Assembly: GCA_029256575.1 (NCBI GenBank)
Contig: JAQSXR010000003.1
Location: forward strand, 248,001 to 312,000
Source: Clostridiales bacterium
Lineage (GTDB): Bacteria; Bacillota; Clostridia; Lachnospirales; JAQSXR01
Direction of reading: 5' to 3'
Length of the DNA stretch: 64,000 nt
Below, piece by piece: positions 41,729 to 51,075 of the stretch (within the stretch, counting starts at the first letter, position 1; every line of letters begins with the position of its first letter). The notes beneath the pieces are model-generated. The model ran no database searches and was not told where the DNA came from. It was given only the letters and a program-made list of their open reading frames with translations. The position numbers and the translations under genes were made by a program.

Positions 41729-41757
41729 AGTATACAACTGTTTTGTAGCATTGTCAA
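41729..41757 (-). promoter_or_regulatory. Sigma70-type promoter for candidate RNA A
   Basis: TTGACA-N17-TATACT on minus strand. Confidence 0.75.
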
Positions 41758-41789
41758 CTTTTTTATTTGTAAAAATTATATTTATATAA

Positions 41790-41866
41790 CACCGATTACC
41801 TTAACTATGACACTAACACATAGTGCTTACCAAGACAATAGCATACATAAGGATTTATTGTCGGTG
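41790..41866 (-). ncRNA. Candidate structured RNA B
   Basis: Outer CACCGA/TCGGTG; GACAATA/TATTGTC stem; loop CCTTA pairs with downstream TAAGG. Confidence 0.6.
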
Positions 41867-41897
41867 CTATAATATAATATACGAAATTATAAATATT

Positions 41898-42605
41898 CTA
41901 TGCATATATTGGAGGATATTTAAACACCTTTATTAAATATCCATTATCTATCATATACTGAATTTCAGATTCATATACCCCATCTGTCATAATATTAGAA
42001 TAAAATAGATTTGAAAATACATCGGATAACTGAATAATTTTATTATTACTCGAATCAAAATATTGTATTTGGATATTATCTGCAATATTTCTCCCTGTAA
42101 TAAATTCAGTCATAAAAAGTTCCTCAAGGTTATATCTTGCATCTGTTTTAACATTTCGTTCATCGACTTGAATATACCATACTCTATCGGTTAATACAGA
42201 AATATTATTTAAATGTTCAAAAGCTAATTTTAAAACATAATTAAATGCCCTTGCTTTATTTTTATAAAAATTATTTTCTGCTTTTTCATTATCAATATTT
42301 ATATAAAGTAACTTAAACCAATCATTTTTGCAAAAATAATCAACAAATTTACGTTTCATTTCTGATGTAAAACAACATCCCTTTAATTCTACGAAATCAT
42401 TATCTTTAAACATTTTAGAATCTATATCAATAGATTTTAATTCGATTAAATATTTAGCAACAAACCTCTTATAAATCTTTTTTAATTTATCAGGATTATC
42501 TGTTAGCAATAAGCAAATAATGAATGACTTATTTCTTTTTAATGTTGTCTCATGTGTCATACTCCCTGATTCATCTATATAAATATACATGCTATCCCTC
42601 CCCAT
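41898..42605 (-). CDS. DUF3800 domain protein
   Basis: MYIYIDESGSMT...KSFIICLLL; C-terminal IQIQYFDSSNNKIIQLSDVFSNLFYS. Confidence 0.88.
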   Translation of the reverse strand: MGRDSMYIYIDESGSMTHETTLKRNKSFIICLLLTDNPDKLKKIYKRFVAKYLIELKSIDIDSKMFKDNDFVELKGCCFTSEMKRKFVDYFCKNDWFKLLYINIDNEKAENNFYKNKARAFNYVLKLAFEHLNNISVLTDRVWYIQVDERNVKTDARYNLEELFMTEFITGRNIADNIQIQYFDSSNNKIIQLSDVFSNLFYSNIMTDGVYESEIQYMIDNGYLIKVFKYPPIYA

Positions 42606-42623
42606 TATTAATACTCTTGTAGT

Positions 42624-42634
42624 ATTATACCATA
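42624..42634 (-). promoter_or_regulatory. Extended -10 promoter element for DUF3800
   Basis: TATGGTATAAT on minus strand just upstream of the start. Confidence 0.6.
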
Positions 42635-42716
42635 TAATGGAATATTAGGAAGAAATAAATCATATAAAGTTTAAGGCAAAGTACAACATTAAACAAGAGG
42701 AGAGGATTATGTTATG

Positions 42717-42950
42717 TTAATAATAAATCTGTATGTAACCATCGTTGAAACTTATTGTTATTAGATCTTCACTATCTTGAAATCCTACATATATTACACT
42801 ATCTACAAGGAAAGCATTGAGGACTAGGCTAGTATCTTCTAATAATTCTTCTTCTGGTAATTCATCGTCTGAATGGTAGCTAGAGAAAACCATTCCATCT
42901 TCACATTCCATTGTTAGGTTGGTAAGCTTGTATTTATCCAAATACTGCAA
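42717..42950 (-). CDS. Phage hypothetical protein
   Basis: 77 aa ORF overlapping the 3-prime end of the tail-tip gene. Confidence 0.5.
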   Translation of the reverse strand: MQYLDKYKLTNLTMECEDGMVFSSYHSDDELPEEELLEDTSLVLNAFLVDSVIYVGFQDSEDLITISFNDGYIQIYY

Positions 42951-44646
42951 CCGGTTTATTGTTACCCCATTCTATATTCTGTGCATCCGATAAATCAACA
43001 TAACCATAAAGAGACGTGGTACCATTTGTTATCCCTAAATTAACGTGGTTGCAATTTAGATCAGCCCTAAGTGCTGACATATAAATCGAATCGTATATAC
43101 TATATATGCTCGCTGTATCTGAAAAGGATATCACTTTTCTATCTGTGTCATTTAAAGCTCCTAATCTTAACTCTTTTGCAACTTGCGCTATATTTGTACT
43201 AATACGTTCAGCATCTATCGTCCCAGTTTTGATGCAATCACCATTAATAAGAGTCGTCCCCCCTGATAGACCAACTAGTGTCACAAGTCCATCTAATACT
43301 AACCTACTAGCAGCTATTCTTATTTCTTCTGCTGATTGATTTATACTTGAAATTACTCCATCTTTGGAAACTTTCAAAGCAATCTCTTCTGCTGTTTGTG
43401 TTATACTTGAACTTAATTGATTTTCTTTTGCTGTTGCTCTTGAAACTTCAGTTAATATTTGTTCAGCTGTTTGCGTTATATTGGACTTATTAGTTTGAAT
43501 TAACTCATTCAGACCACCATTACCATCTATACCGTATAAATCCTTTGTAAACGTACTTCTTAATTCTAATAAATCTTGAGTAAATTCCGATGTGTATAAA
43601 GCAATCGTGTTTAGGGTTTCTTGCGCAGTTCCTTGTAAGTCATTTATTTGTTTCGTAAAATTTTGAACCAACTTTTTAAGTGTCTTTCTAAAATTTCCAA
43701 ATTGAATAAATCCAAACTTTTTGGCTAGGCAATCATATTTTACTGAAATGACTTCTGTATATAGGTCTATTCCCATTTGCGGATAATTAACTTTTATCGT
43801 ATCACCAATATCAACTATGCCATTGAGATGTGCTTTTAACTCATAGTTTACTCTTGGATATTTATTAACTTCTAGGTATTCTTGTGCTTGAACTCGCAAA
43901 TCATAAAGAACCTCATTAGTATCTTCTATATCTATATTTTCGCTAGGATTGAATTGAATTGATTTCACATATGGGATGTTATATTGAACATCTGATATTA
44001 AAAATTGTTCAGGTAATGTTACTCCGTTATAACCAACTGGTAAAATTTTAGTAACAACATCATCCCAGTTCTCAAACGCCTTTAATCCTTCAATATTTTT
44101 TCCATACATTAAAGTAACTCCTCTATCAACTCCTATTTGATTATTTATTCCAAATTCAAAGTTATTTCGATATAAATGTCCACCATATAAATTCAAATGG
44201 CTTAAAATTGTTTCTAAGAGTGACTTCCTAATATACCTTGAAGATTTTTGTTCAATAATATCTGAAGTGGTTGTAAAATTATTCCCTGGTACTGTTCTTT
44301 GTAATATCCAGTTTAGACTGTCATTGCAATTTAAATCTTGTGGATAAACATCTATAAGAAGATAACGTTCGCTATCATAGAACAAATGTTTTGCTTTAAA
44401 GGTTAGTAAATCTCTAGTAATTTCAGGATTATTAAGTCTAAAACCTTGTTCGCCCCATGGCGTATTTACTCTCACTATATTGTTTTGTTGTAGCCATTCG
44501 ATATATTTTGTACTAGCTTCCAATTCTAAATAATATTCACCATTATCTTCCTTGAAAACTTGTGCTCGTTCTGGTTTAATTATCTTAATTCCATTGTTTA
44601 AAAATTGTGTTTCCGTAGCTTCATATACTTTTATCATTATATCCAC
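42934..44646 (-). CDS. Phage tail-tip / prophage endopeptidase tail (Tal-like) protein
   Basis: IIKPERAQVFKEDNGEYYLELE..., GDTIKVNYPQMGIDLYTEVISVKYDCLAKKFGFIQFGNFRKTL. Confidence 0.8.
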   Translation of the reverse strand: MDIMIKVYEATETQFLNNGIKIIKPERAQVFKEDNGEYYLELEASTKYIEWLQQNNIVRVNTPWGEQGFRLNNPEITRDLLTFKAKHLFYDSERYLLIDVYPQDLNCNDSLNWILQRTVPGNNFTTTSDIIEQKSSRYIRKSLLETILSHLNLYGGHLYRNNFEFGINNQIGVDRGVTLMYGKNIEGLKAFENWDDVVTKILPVGYNGVTLPEQFLISDVQYNIPYVKSIQFNPSENIDIEDTNEVLYDLRVQAQEYLEVNKYPRVNYELKAHLNGIVDIGDTIKVNYPQMGIDLYTEVISVKYDCLAKKFGFIQFGNFRKTLKKLVQNFTKQINDLQGTAQETLNTIALYTSEFTQDLLELRSTFTKDLYGIDGNGGLNELIQTNKSNITQTAEQILTEVSRATAKENQLSSSITQTAEEIALKVSKDGVISSINQSAEEIRIAASRLVLDGLVTLVGLSGGTTLINGDCIKTGTIDAERISTNIAQVAKELRLGALNDTDRKVISFSDTASIYSIYDSIYMSALRADLNCNHVNLGITNGTTSLYGYVDLSDAQNIEWGNNKPVAVFG

Positions 44647-45314
44647 CTACTTCTTACTAAAGTTTCTACCTTGGTTACATTCCCCGTAAATGATATTGTG
44701 TTAACATTTGGTTTAAAAACAGGAAACTCCCCTGTCATATTTCTATTAACAAGTTCATTTCCTCTAGTTGCTTCTAATTCTTCGGAATCTAGTGTTATGT
44801 AATCCGTTATGTTTAATGTACATACTGATAATCCATTAATATATAATGTAACTAATCCGTTACCGTATATAGTCATTTTAGGCTTACAATCAATATAACC
44901 TTGATTTAACACGGTAAGTCCATTTGTTATTTTTTCACTAGCTAAATATTTGAACGGTTGCACTAAAAAATGTATATCTGCTTTTCTAAACCTTAAAGCT
45001 TTTTCAAAATCTAATTGATCTAAGATTTCTGCATTATAAAATTTATTAGGCTCATTACTCATTATCAGCTTTCCTTTGCCATCTAACCAATTTGCTAACT
45101 CATCTAAATAGAAGTTGTTACTCTCGGTCAATCCTATTTTAATAACTTTTTCATACGATCCATAGCCTAAAATATCAGTTATTGTACCATCTTTACCGTC
45201 AATATTTGTCGTATTATACCTTTTGGGTGCACGAGTAATACTCGGAAGTGATTCAACTATGACATCCTTGTACATACTATTTATTGATTTAAACTCAAAC
45301 CATTCCTTTTCCAT
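44637..45314 (-). CDS. Distal tail protein (Dit-like)
   Basis: Position; SLPSITRAPKRYNTTNIDGKDGTITDILGYGSYEK. Confidence 0.8.
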   Translation of the reverse strand: MEKEWFEFKSINSMYKDVIVESLPSITRAPKRYNTTNIDGKDGTITDILGYGSYEKVIKIGLTESNNFYLDELANWLDGKGKLIMSNEPNKFYNAEILDQLDFEKALRFRKADIHFLVQPFKYLASEKITNGLTVLNQGYIDCKPKMTIYGNGLVTLYINGLSVCTLNITDYITLDSEELEATRGNELVNRNMTGEFPVFKPNVNTISFTGNVTKVETLVRSRWI

Positions 45315-48311
45315 TTATGAATACACTTCCTTCCTTATAGTATCGCTTATAACTTCCCCCATTATTTCTCTGTTCATTTCAACTTTTAGTCCTGCTCTTG
45401 CTATTCCATTAACAACCGCATTTGCAAGTAGAGCATAATCAATAGTAGGTGATGTAATATTATTACTTTTGCTTGTATTTAAACTATAGTTACCACTCAT
45501 TTCAAGATTTCTTGGTATACTTTTGTTTATTTCTTGTGTAACTGCCTTCATTTCGTCCGTAAAACCGATTCCAAAACCCTCTGCGGTATATGAGCCAATT
45601 TCTGCAAATACTCTCGATGGAGATTTTATTTGTAGCACATTTTCTGTCATAGATTTTAAACCGCCAATACTATCACCAACCCTTGACCTTACTTTAGCAA
45701 ATTCATCTTGAAACCCAGTTCCAAAACCTTTAGCTAAGTTAGCTCCTATTGCCTGCCACTCACCTATTATTCTATCACCGCCAGTTTGCATCTTTCGTAA
45801 CTCACGTTGATATCCTGTTCCTGCTTCGGCTACTTCTTTTGACACTATATCGGCTACGACAAACTTTTCTGTCCATAAACTATTTAATTCTTGAACTTGT
45901 GTATCCGTCATTGTTACGAGAGCAGATACATATTGAGCCGATTCAGGCCCCATATCTCGTAATTCTTTTAGTAACCCCTCGTCAATACCTTTTTTAGCTA
46001 ATTCAGCAAGATTACTAGACCAATTTTGAACACCAGTAATTTGACTTTCTAAATTCGCAAGTATTTCATCATTAGAATATTTTACTTCATCATTGAATTT
46101 ATCAAATAATTTAATCTGACTTTCAATGCTTTCTTTTGCTGTTTTAGCTTGATCTTCGAATGATTTTTTAAGTGTATCAAGTGCTTTTATAGCCTCGTCA
46201 CTTGCTTTTGTTGTCGCTTCACCAAATCCTTTTACGTTGTTTCCAGATTCATTGGTGCTTTCCTCTATGATTGTTTTTGCGAACAGAACTTCTTCATCTA
46301 GTAGTCCAATTGATTTATTAACAGTATTTATTTGTTTGTCAACCTCATCTATTTTATCTAAATATTTATTCATATCATCAAGATTTATATTTTCATCCCA
46401 TTGATCTTCTGGTTTTCTATTTTCAACTTCTTCTAGTTTGACCATTAAATCCATTCTTGCTTGGGTTAATTCTGCAAGTGTTTTCTCTGATTCATACTTT
46501 TCTTTGTATATCTTTGTCATATCTTCTTGTGCAGCAACAACTTTATAATATTCTTCTTGTGCGCTTATTAAGCTATGAATTTCGTCTGCTTGTAAATTAA
46601 GATAACCCGTTCCTTCATCAATACTTAAATTCATTTCAGGTATAGATTTATTTAATTCATCAATAAGAGACTTCATTATTGCTTTTTGACCATTTGTTTT
46701 TTCTTCAACTTCATTTAATGCTAACAATTCGTCTGCCAAATTTTTATATGCACCAAACTCATTCTCTATATCTTCTTTGTTTTCTTTTCTATTGTCTATA
46801 CCGTCTTTAATCGTGGTATTTAGTTCCTGTGATTTTACTATCATTGCATCAACTTTTTCTAAGTATAAATCAGTTTCGCTTTTCGTTTCTTCAGTCGCAT
46901 TCTTGATTAGTAAAATAGCTGCTGTTATTGTTCCTACAGCGATTGCTGCCATTGCAACTGGATTTCCTGTTAAGGCGGTTGTTAAACCACCAAATAAACT
47001 TTTTGAGCCGTCTGACTCGGTACCAATTGACTTTATTGAATCAACAACACCTTTTATACCAGTCCCAACTTTTAAAGTTGCTACACCTGCGCCAATACCT
47101 CCAACAACTGTTGCAATAGTATCACCGTTATCCATTATCCAGTCTAATCCATCAACTAAAATTGGTAATGCATTTTTAGCTAGATCACCTACTCCAGTCG
47201 CAAGTGCACCCATTGCCCTATTCATTAGTGGAGCGGTCGTTCTTGCGATATCTGACATCTTTTCTCTTAATTCAAATTGTGCATCCGAATTTTTTATTAG
47301 TTCTTCATTATTTTTACGATAACCATCATTAACTTTAGATAATCCTGTTTTTGCTAATACATCAAGAGCATATTTTTGACGGTCTGCTTCAGTGGTACAG
47401 TTTGCCAACCCCTTGTTAAAGTCATCTAAGTTGTACCCTAGTCGTTCTAATAATTCTGAAAATGGGCCAATTGCCTTTCCTGTTGCGAGTGTTTCTTGTA
47501 AACCATCTGACAATCCTTCTATTTTCATAGTATCAGGGAATTGAATAACCGCACCACTTAGGTTCTCAACTGCTGTTTGCAAATTTGATCCAGTAAAACC
47601 TGCCTTCATTAAATTTGATAAAGCCTCGATATTTGAATCAGTCTCACCTGTAATTGCATCAAGATTTTTTAATTCACCACTTACATCATTGATGTTCGCT
47701 CCTGCTGTTTTTGCATTTTGTTCTAATTTAGCGAAGTCATTACGATATTCTTTTGTTTTTTCAGATACTGCTACAATTCCGCTTATTACTCCAACAAAAG
47801 CTCCACCTACTATTTTAGCAAAGTCTTTTGTACCCTCTTTTACTTTTGCTATTTCTTCATTAAACCCCTCGACTTTACCTTTACTTGTTTTAGCTTCTTT
47901 GCCAAATTCATCAATAGATTTTGCCATTCCGTCAGTGGATTTTACTGCTTCATTAAGGTACTTCGAGTTATTTCTTAACTCTTTTTCCATCTTATTCAAT
48001 TCGGCAGATGCATTGTTTACAGACTGTTGCCATGATTGAGTTACCTTGTCATTTTCACCATACTTTTTAGTAGACTCTTCAAGTCCTTTTGTTAATTCAG
48101 TTAATTTCTTTTTTTGCTCATCTGTCTGTTTATTTAGAACATCATTTTTTCTTTTTAGTGCTTCTACTGAATTTGCTTGTCCATCGAATTCACTTGTGAC
48201 TAACTTCATTTCAGAGCCAAGTGTTTTCATTGTAGAATTTATATTTCTTATACTCTGCCTATATTCTGCTTCGCCCTCAATCCCAATCTTTGCCCCTATA
48301 TCATATGCCAT
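45315..48311 (-). CDS. Tail tape measure protein
   Basis: 998 aa, extended coiled coil, hydrophobic segments, position after tail chaperones. Confidence 0.92.
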   Translation of the reverse strand: MAYDIGAKIGIEGEAEYRQSIRNINSTMKTLGSEMKLVTSEFDGQANSVEALKRKNDVLNKQTDEQKKKLTELTKGLEESTKKYGENDKVTQSWQQSVNNASAELNKMEKELRNNSKYLNEAVKSTDGMAKSIDEFGKEAKTSKGKVEGFNEEIAKVKEGTKDFAKIVGGAFVGVISGIVAVSEKTKEYRNDFAKLEQNAKTAGANINDVSGELKNLDAITGETDSNIEALSNLMKAGFTGSNLQTAVENLSGAVIQFPDTMKIEGLSDGLQETLATGKAIGPFSELLERLGYNLDDFNKGLANCTTEADRQKYALDVLAKTGLSKVNDGYRKNNEELIKNSDAQFELREKMSDIARTTAPLMNRAMGALATGVGDLAKNALPILVDGLDWIMDNGDTIATVVGGIGAGVATLKVGTGIKGVVDSIKSIGTESDGSKSLFGGLTTALTGNPVAMAAIAVGTITAAILLIKNATEETKSETDLYLEKVDAMIVKSQELNTTIKDGIDNRKENKEDIENEFGAYKNLADELLALNEVEEKTNGQKAIMKSLIDELNKSIPEMNLSIDEGTGYLNLQADEIHSLISAQEEYYKVVAAQEDMTKIYKEKYESEKTLAELTQARMDLMVKLEEVENRKPEDQWDENINLDDMNKYLDKIDEVDKQINTVNKSIGLLDEEVLFAKTIIEESTNESGNNVKGFGEATTKASDEAIKALDTLKKSFEDQAKTAKESIESQIKLFDKFNDEVKYSNDEILANLESQITGVQNWSSNLAELAKKGIDEGLLKELRDMGPESAQYVSALVTMTDTQVQELNSLWTEKFVVADIVSKEVAEAGTGYQRELRKMQTGGDRIIGEWQAIGANLAKGFGTGFQDEFAKVRSRVGDSIGGLKSMTENVLQIKSPSRVFAEIGSYTAEGFGIGFTDEMKAVTQEINKSIPRNLEMSGNYSLNTSKSNNITSPTIDYALLANAVVNGIARAGLKVEMNREIMGEVISDTIRKEVYS

Positions 48312-48331
48312 TATCTCACCAGCTTTCTAAT

Positions 48332-48894
48332 TTAAAATGGTATTACATCATCTATTGTCGTTTCTTTATTTTCAATTCCTTTATATTTACGGTGTTCTCT
48401 AATCAATAAAAGAATCTTCTTTATTGTCATTCTCCACACTTCTTTTTCGTTATAACCTAACACAACTTTTCCTAAATAAAGCAAGCAAGTAATTTCGATC
48501 TTTACTGCTTGCTGTTCTCGTTTGGGAACTCTTCTTCCTCTGTTTCCATCAATGAACTTGAAAAAGCTTCTAATACCATTGTTACTACAAAGCCTGTATT
48601 ACACTTAGCCAAAATTCTTCCAACATATCTTTCAGATACCTTTTCCCATTTGTCACTATTTTCATCATTATGTATATCAACATCTTCATTAATTAAAACC
48701 ATCATAATATATTTAAGTATGTTATAAGATTTCTTTTTTTCTTCTTCTGTTTCTCCAAACATCTTCATTAAAACTTCATTTATTGCTAAGTTGTAATGTT
48801 CCTGTAAATCGTCTATGACGTTAAGTGTAAACAATAATTTTCTTGGTTTATTATCAAGATTTATTTCAATTCCTTTTGGTTTTAAACTTCTCAT
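48332..48894 (-). CDS. Tail assembly chaperone: gpG (48502-48894) and -1 frameshift product gpGT (48332-48894)
   Basis: C CCA AAC heptamer at 48520-48526 in zero frame; -1 frame continues REQQAVKIEITCLLYLGKVVLGYNEKEVWRMTIKKILLLIREHRKYKGIENKETTIDDVIPF*. Confidence 0.88.
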
Positions 48895-48948
48895 TTTATC
48901 CCTCCATTTTTATAAAAAAGAGGATGGAATTATCCACCCTCGGTCATT

Positions 48949-49485
48949 TTATACTTCAGGTGTAATACCTGCCTTAGTATTTAAGTATGTAATTGCTTCA
49001 GCTTCCGTTGCAAATGTTTGTTCTGATTTCCAATTCCCGTTATCTAAAGTCATTATTGTACCTTCAAGCGTTGGTGTATTAAACGTTACATTTTCACCTC
49101 TTGTTGTATTTGTATCATTTGGTTCTGCAAACTGTACCTTATTTAAAAATATAGCACGAAACTTTTTAACATTATTAACTAGTTTAGTTGCATAAAAACC
49201 GATACCAACGTATGGAGCAATATCTGCACGGTTTGCTACTATTTCACCTGTTACAGCGTCTACTGTATGTCCCAACATATCAGCTTGTATAACGTCTGAA
49301 AGATCATCAATCCCTATTGTAATACTACCACTTTGAAACGATTTATCAGATTCAGCTATTGCATCCTCAGCGAATAACGTAACGTTATTTGATGTAATTG
49401 AAATATCTGCTTGTATAGCTTTACCAATTATTCCTTGTGTAGTTTTCCCACGGTAACACATCATCTTTAATCCTATTTTAGCCAT
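48949..49485 (-). CDS. Major tail tube protein
   Basis: Position; ITSNNVTLFAEDAIAESDKSFQSGSITIGIDDLSDVIQADMLGH. Confidence 0.85.
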   Translation of the reverse strand: MAKIGLKMMCYRGKTTQGIIGKAIQADISITSNNVTLFAEDAIAESDKSFQSGSITIGIDDLSDVIQADMLGHTVDAVTGEIVANRADIAPYVGIGFYATKLVNNVKKFRAIFLNKVQFAEPNDTNTTRGENVTFNTPTLEGTIMTLDNGNWKSEQTFATEAEAITYLNTKAGITPEV

Positions 49486-49496
49486 TATTTAAATCC

Positions 49497-49922
49497 TCAC
49501 TTTCTATTCATAATTTTACTTATTTTTTCATCAAGTTTATCTTCCATCGCCTTTATTGCTATTTTTTTTGTAGCATTCACAGCAGGTCGAATAAACGGTT
49601 TCTTTTTATGTGTAATACTTCCACTTTCCATAACTCTTGCTTTTAATTGGTTAGGTGTTCCTTTTTCGTCATATCCATCAAAACCAACTTTTGTATTAAC
49701 ATTGCCTTGCATATCAACATCAGGTGGAGCAATTCCAAGTGAATCCAATAAATCACCAGTTGATTCTTCTGAGTCTTCTAAATTAGCTTTTAGCCTTTTT
49801 CGAATTTCGTTAGCTACTGGTTGTGCTCCTGCATATACAACATCCTTAGTTATTTCTAAATCTGCAAGCTTTGATAATTTCAATTCAAATTCAGAAGTAC
49901 CTCTTATTGTCATTTTAGCCAT
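49497..49922 (-). CDS. HK97 gp10-like tail-component protein
   Basis: FELKLSKLADLEITKDVVYAGAQPVANEIRKRLKANL; basic C-terminus. Confidence 0.8.
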   Translation of the reverse strand: MAKMTIRGTSEFELKLSKLADLEITKDVVYAGAQPVANEIRKRLKANLEDSEESTGDLLDSLGIAPPDVDMQGNVNTKVGFDGYDEKGTPNQLKARVMESGSITHKKKPFIRPAVNATKKIAIKAMEDKLDEKISKIMNRK

Positions 49923-50248
49923 TAGTTGCCTCCATCAACTTCAAATACCCATTCATAGTGTATATATCCTGTTTCTTCCTCATGCTGTATAGAGTTGAGA
50001 GAATAAGCTACTTGAGCATTGTTTAGTGTTTCTTGTATTACATCAAAGGTAGGGTCAAACTCTATTGTGGTAAAATAATCAATGGTACCTTGAATAACTT
50101 GCATTTGCATTTTATTTTCTGAATAAAGCGTGTCGCCTTGCCCGTCCTCTGCCCATACAATGTAATTACCTGTTTGCTTAGAAGCTTTAAAATGGTGAAC
50201 ATTAGGCGTCACAGTCAACAATATATCTCTTATATCACTCAATTTCAT
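49922..50248 (-). CDS. Phage tail terminator/minor tail protein
   Basis: Position and size; 108 aa. Confidence 0.6.
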   Translation of the reverse strand: MKLSDIRDILLTVTPNVHHFKASKQTGNYIVWAEDGQGDTLYSENKMQMQVIQGTIDYFTTIEFDPTFDVIQETLNNAQVAYSLNSIQHEEETGYIHYEWVFEVDGGN

Positions 50249-50588
50249 ATATAGTCTCCAACCTTTCTAAAGATAAATCCATACATTCAGGTTTAACATT
50301 TGGTGGGTATTGGACTTGTTTTATTTCATACTGTGTTCCATCGTGTAATATAGCAACATCTTGTGTTGATACTTTATTAATTCTTGGCACTCTAATAAGT
50401 TGACTAATTTTAATTTTTTCTTGTAGTGCACTATAAAATCTGCTCATTCCAACTGTTCTTTCTTCATAACGTAAAGAACCCTCTTTTAAAGCAAGTCCCA
50501 CTTTGGGCATTTCACCCTTATTCGCTATGTTTTCAGCTTCATAAATATTAACTATTCCATCATTAAATTGTTGAGTTTGTTGCTGCAT
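50235..50588 (-). CDS. Phage head closure protein
   Basis: FNDGIVNIYEAENIANKGEMPKVGLALKEGSLRYEERTVGMSRFYSAL; position. Confidence 0.65.
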   Translation of the reverse strand: MQQQTQQFNDGIVNIYEAENIANKGEMPKVGLALKEGSLRYEERTVGMSRFYSALQEKIKISQLIRVPRINKVSTQDVAILHDGTQYEIKQVQYPPNVKPECMDLSLERLETIYEIE

Positions 50589-50862
50589 AAATAGCCACCT
50601 CCTGTTTCATTTGGAGAGTTAGTAATTCATGCAAGTAGTTTTTTTGAAACTCATTTAAAGCATTAGAACGTGCATATCGACAATAATCAAATAATAATTC
50701 TCTAGGCTTGTCTTCAATTGAGTAGTCAGCTTCAATGCCAATAATTCCATCTAAATATTTGATTCCTCGCTCAATAATACCTGTTAGTTTTGTATCTGTT
50801 GACTCATCTATCCAAGTAATATCAAGATAATTTTTAACTGCATTTAATAACTCTATTGACAT
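50563..50862 (-). CDS. Head-tail connector (gp6-like)
   Basis: LLNAVKNYLDITWIDESTDTKLTGIIERGIKYLDGIIG. Confidence 0.8.
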   Translation of the reverse strand: MSIELLNAVKNYLDITWIDESTDTKLTGIIERGIKYLDGIIGIEADYSIEDKPRELLFDYCRYARSNALNEFQKNYLHELLTLQMKQEVAIYAATNSTI

Positions 50863-50870
50863 TTAATCAC

Positions 50871-51065
50871 CTACTTTTTAGTTGCTTTTTTACTTGCTAC
50901 TTTTTTAACTATTGGTTTCTCGTCTTTTATTTCCTCCACAAAAACACCAAAAGAGGTTGAGTTAATTTCCTCAAACCTCTTATCAGTGATTGTTAATATT
51001 TCATTAATTTTGTGAAGGTCATTTGTATGCTTATCTTTATAAGTCTTAATTACTTTAACCTTCAT
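50871..51065 (-). CDS. Phage hypothetical protein
   Basis: 64 aa ORF between capsid and connector. Confidence 0.55.
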   Translation of the reverse strand: MKVKVIKTYKDKHTNDLHKINEILTITDKRFEEINSTSFGVFVEEIKDEKPIVKKVASKKATKK

Positions 51066-51075
51066 AGTTTACCCC

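Noticed and set aside
41300-41870. Region as one giant ROOL/GOLLD-type RNA
   Set aside because: It is split by a strong terminator and an internal promoter, and elements A and B are related short units; better as a DUF3800-linked RNA array.
41650-42605. Type III toxin-antitoxin (ToxIN-like) locus
   Set aside because: Protein is DUF3800 (YIDESG), not ToxN/AbiQ/TenpN, and the repeats lie downstream rather than upstream of the gene. Functional analogy is still possible.
46777-47322. Long plus-strand ORFs opposite tape measure, baseplate and terminase genes
   Set aside because: Antisense shadows of long coding genes with low-complexity translations.
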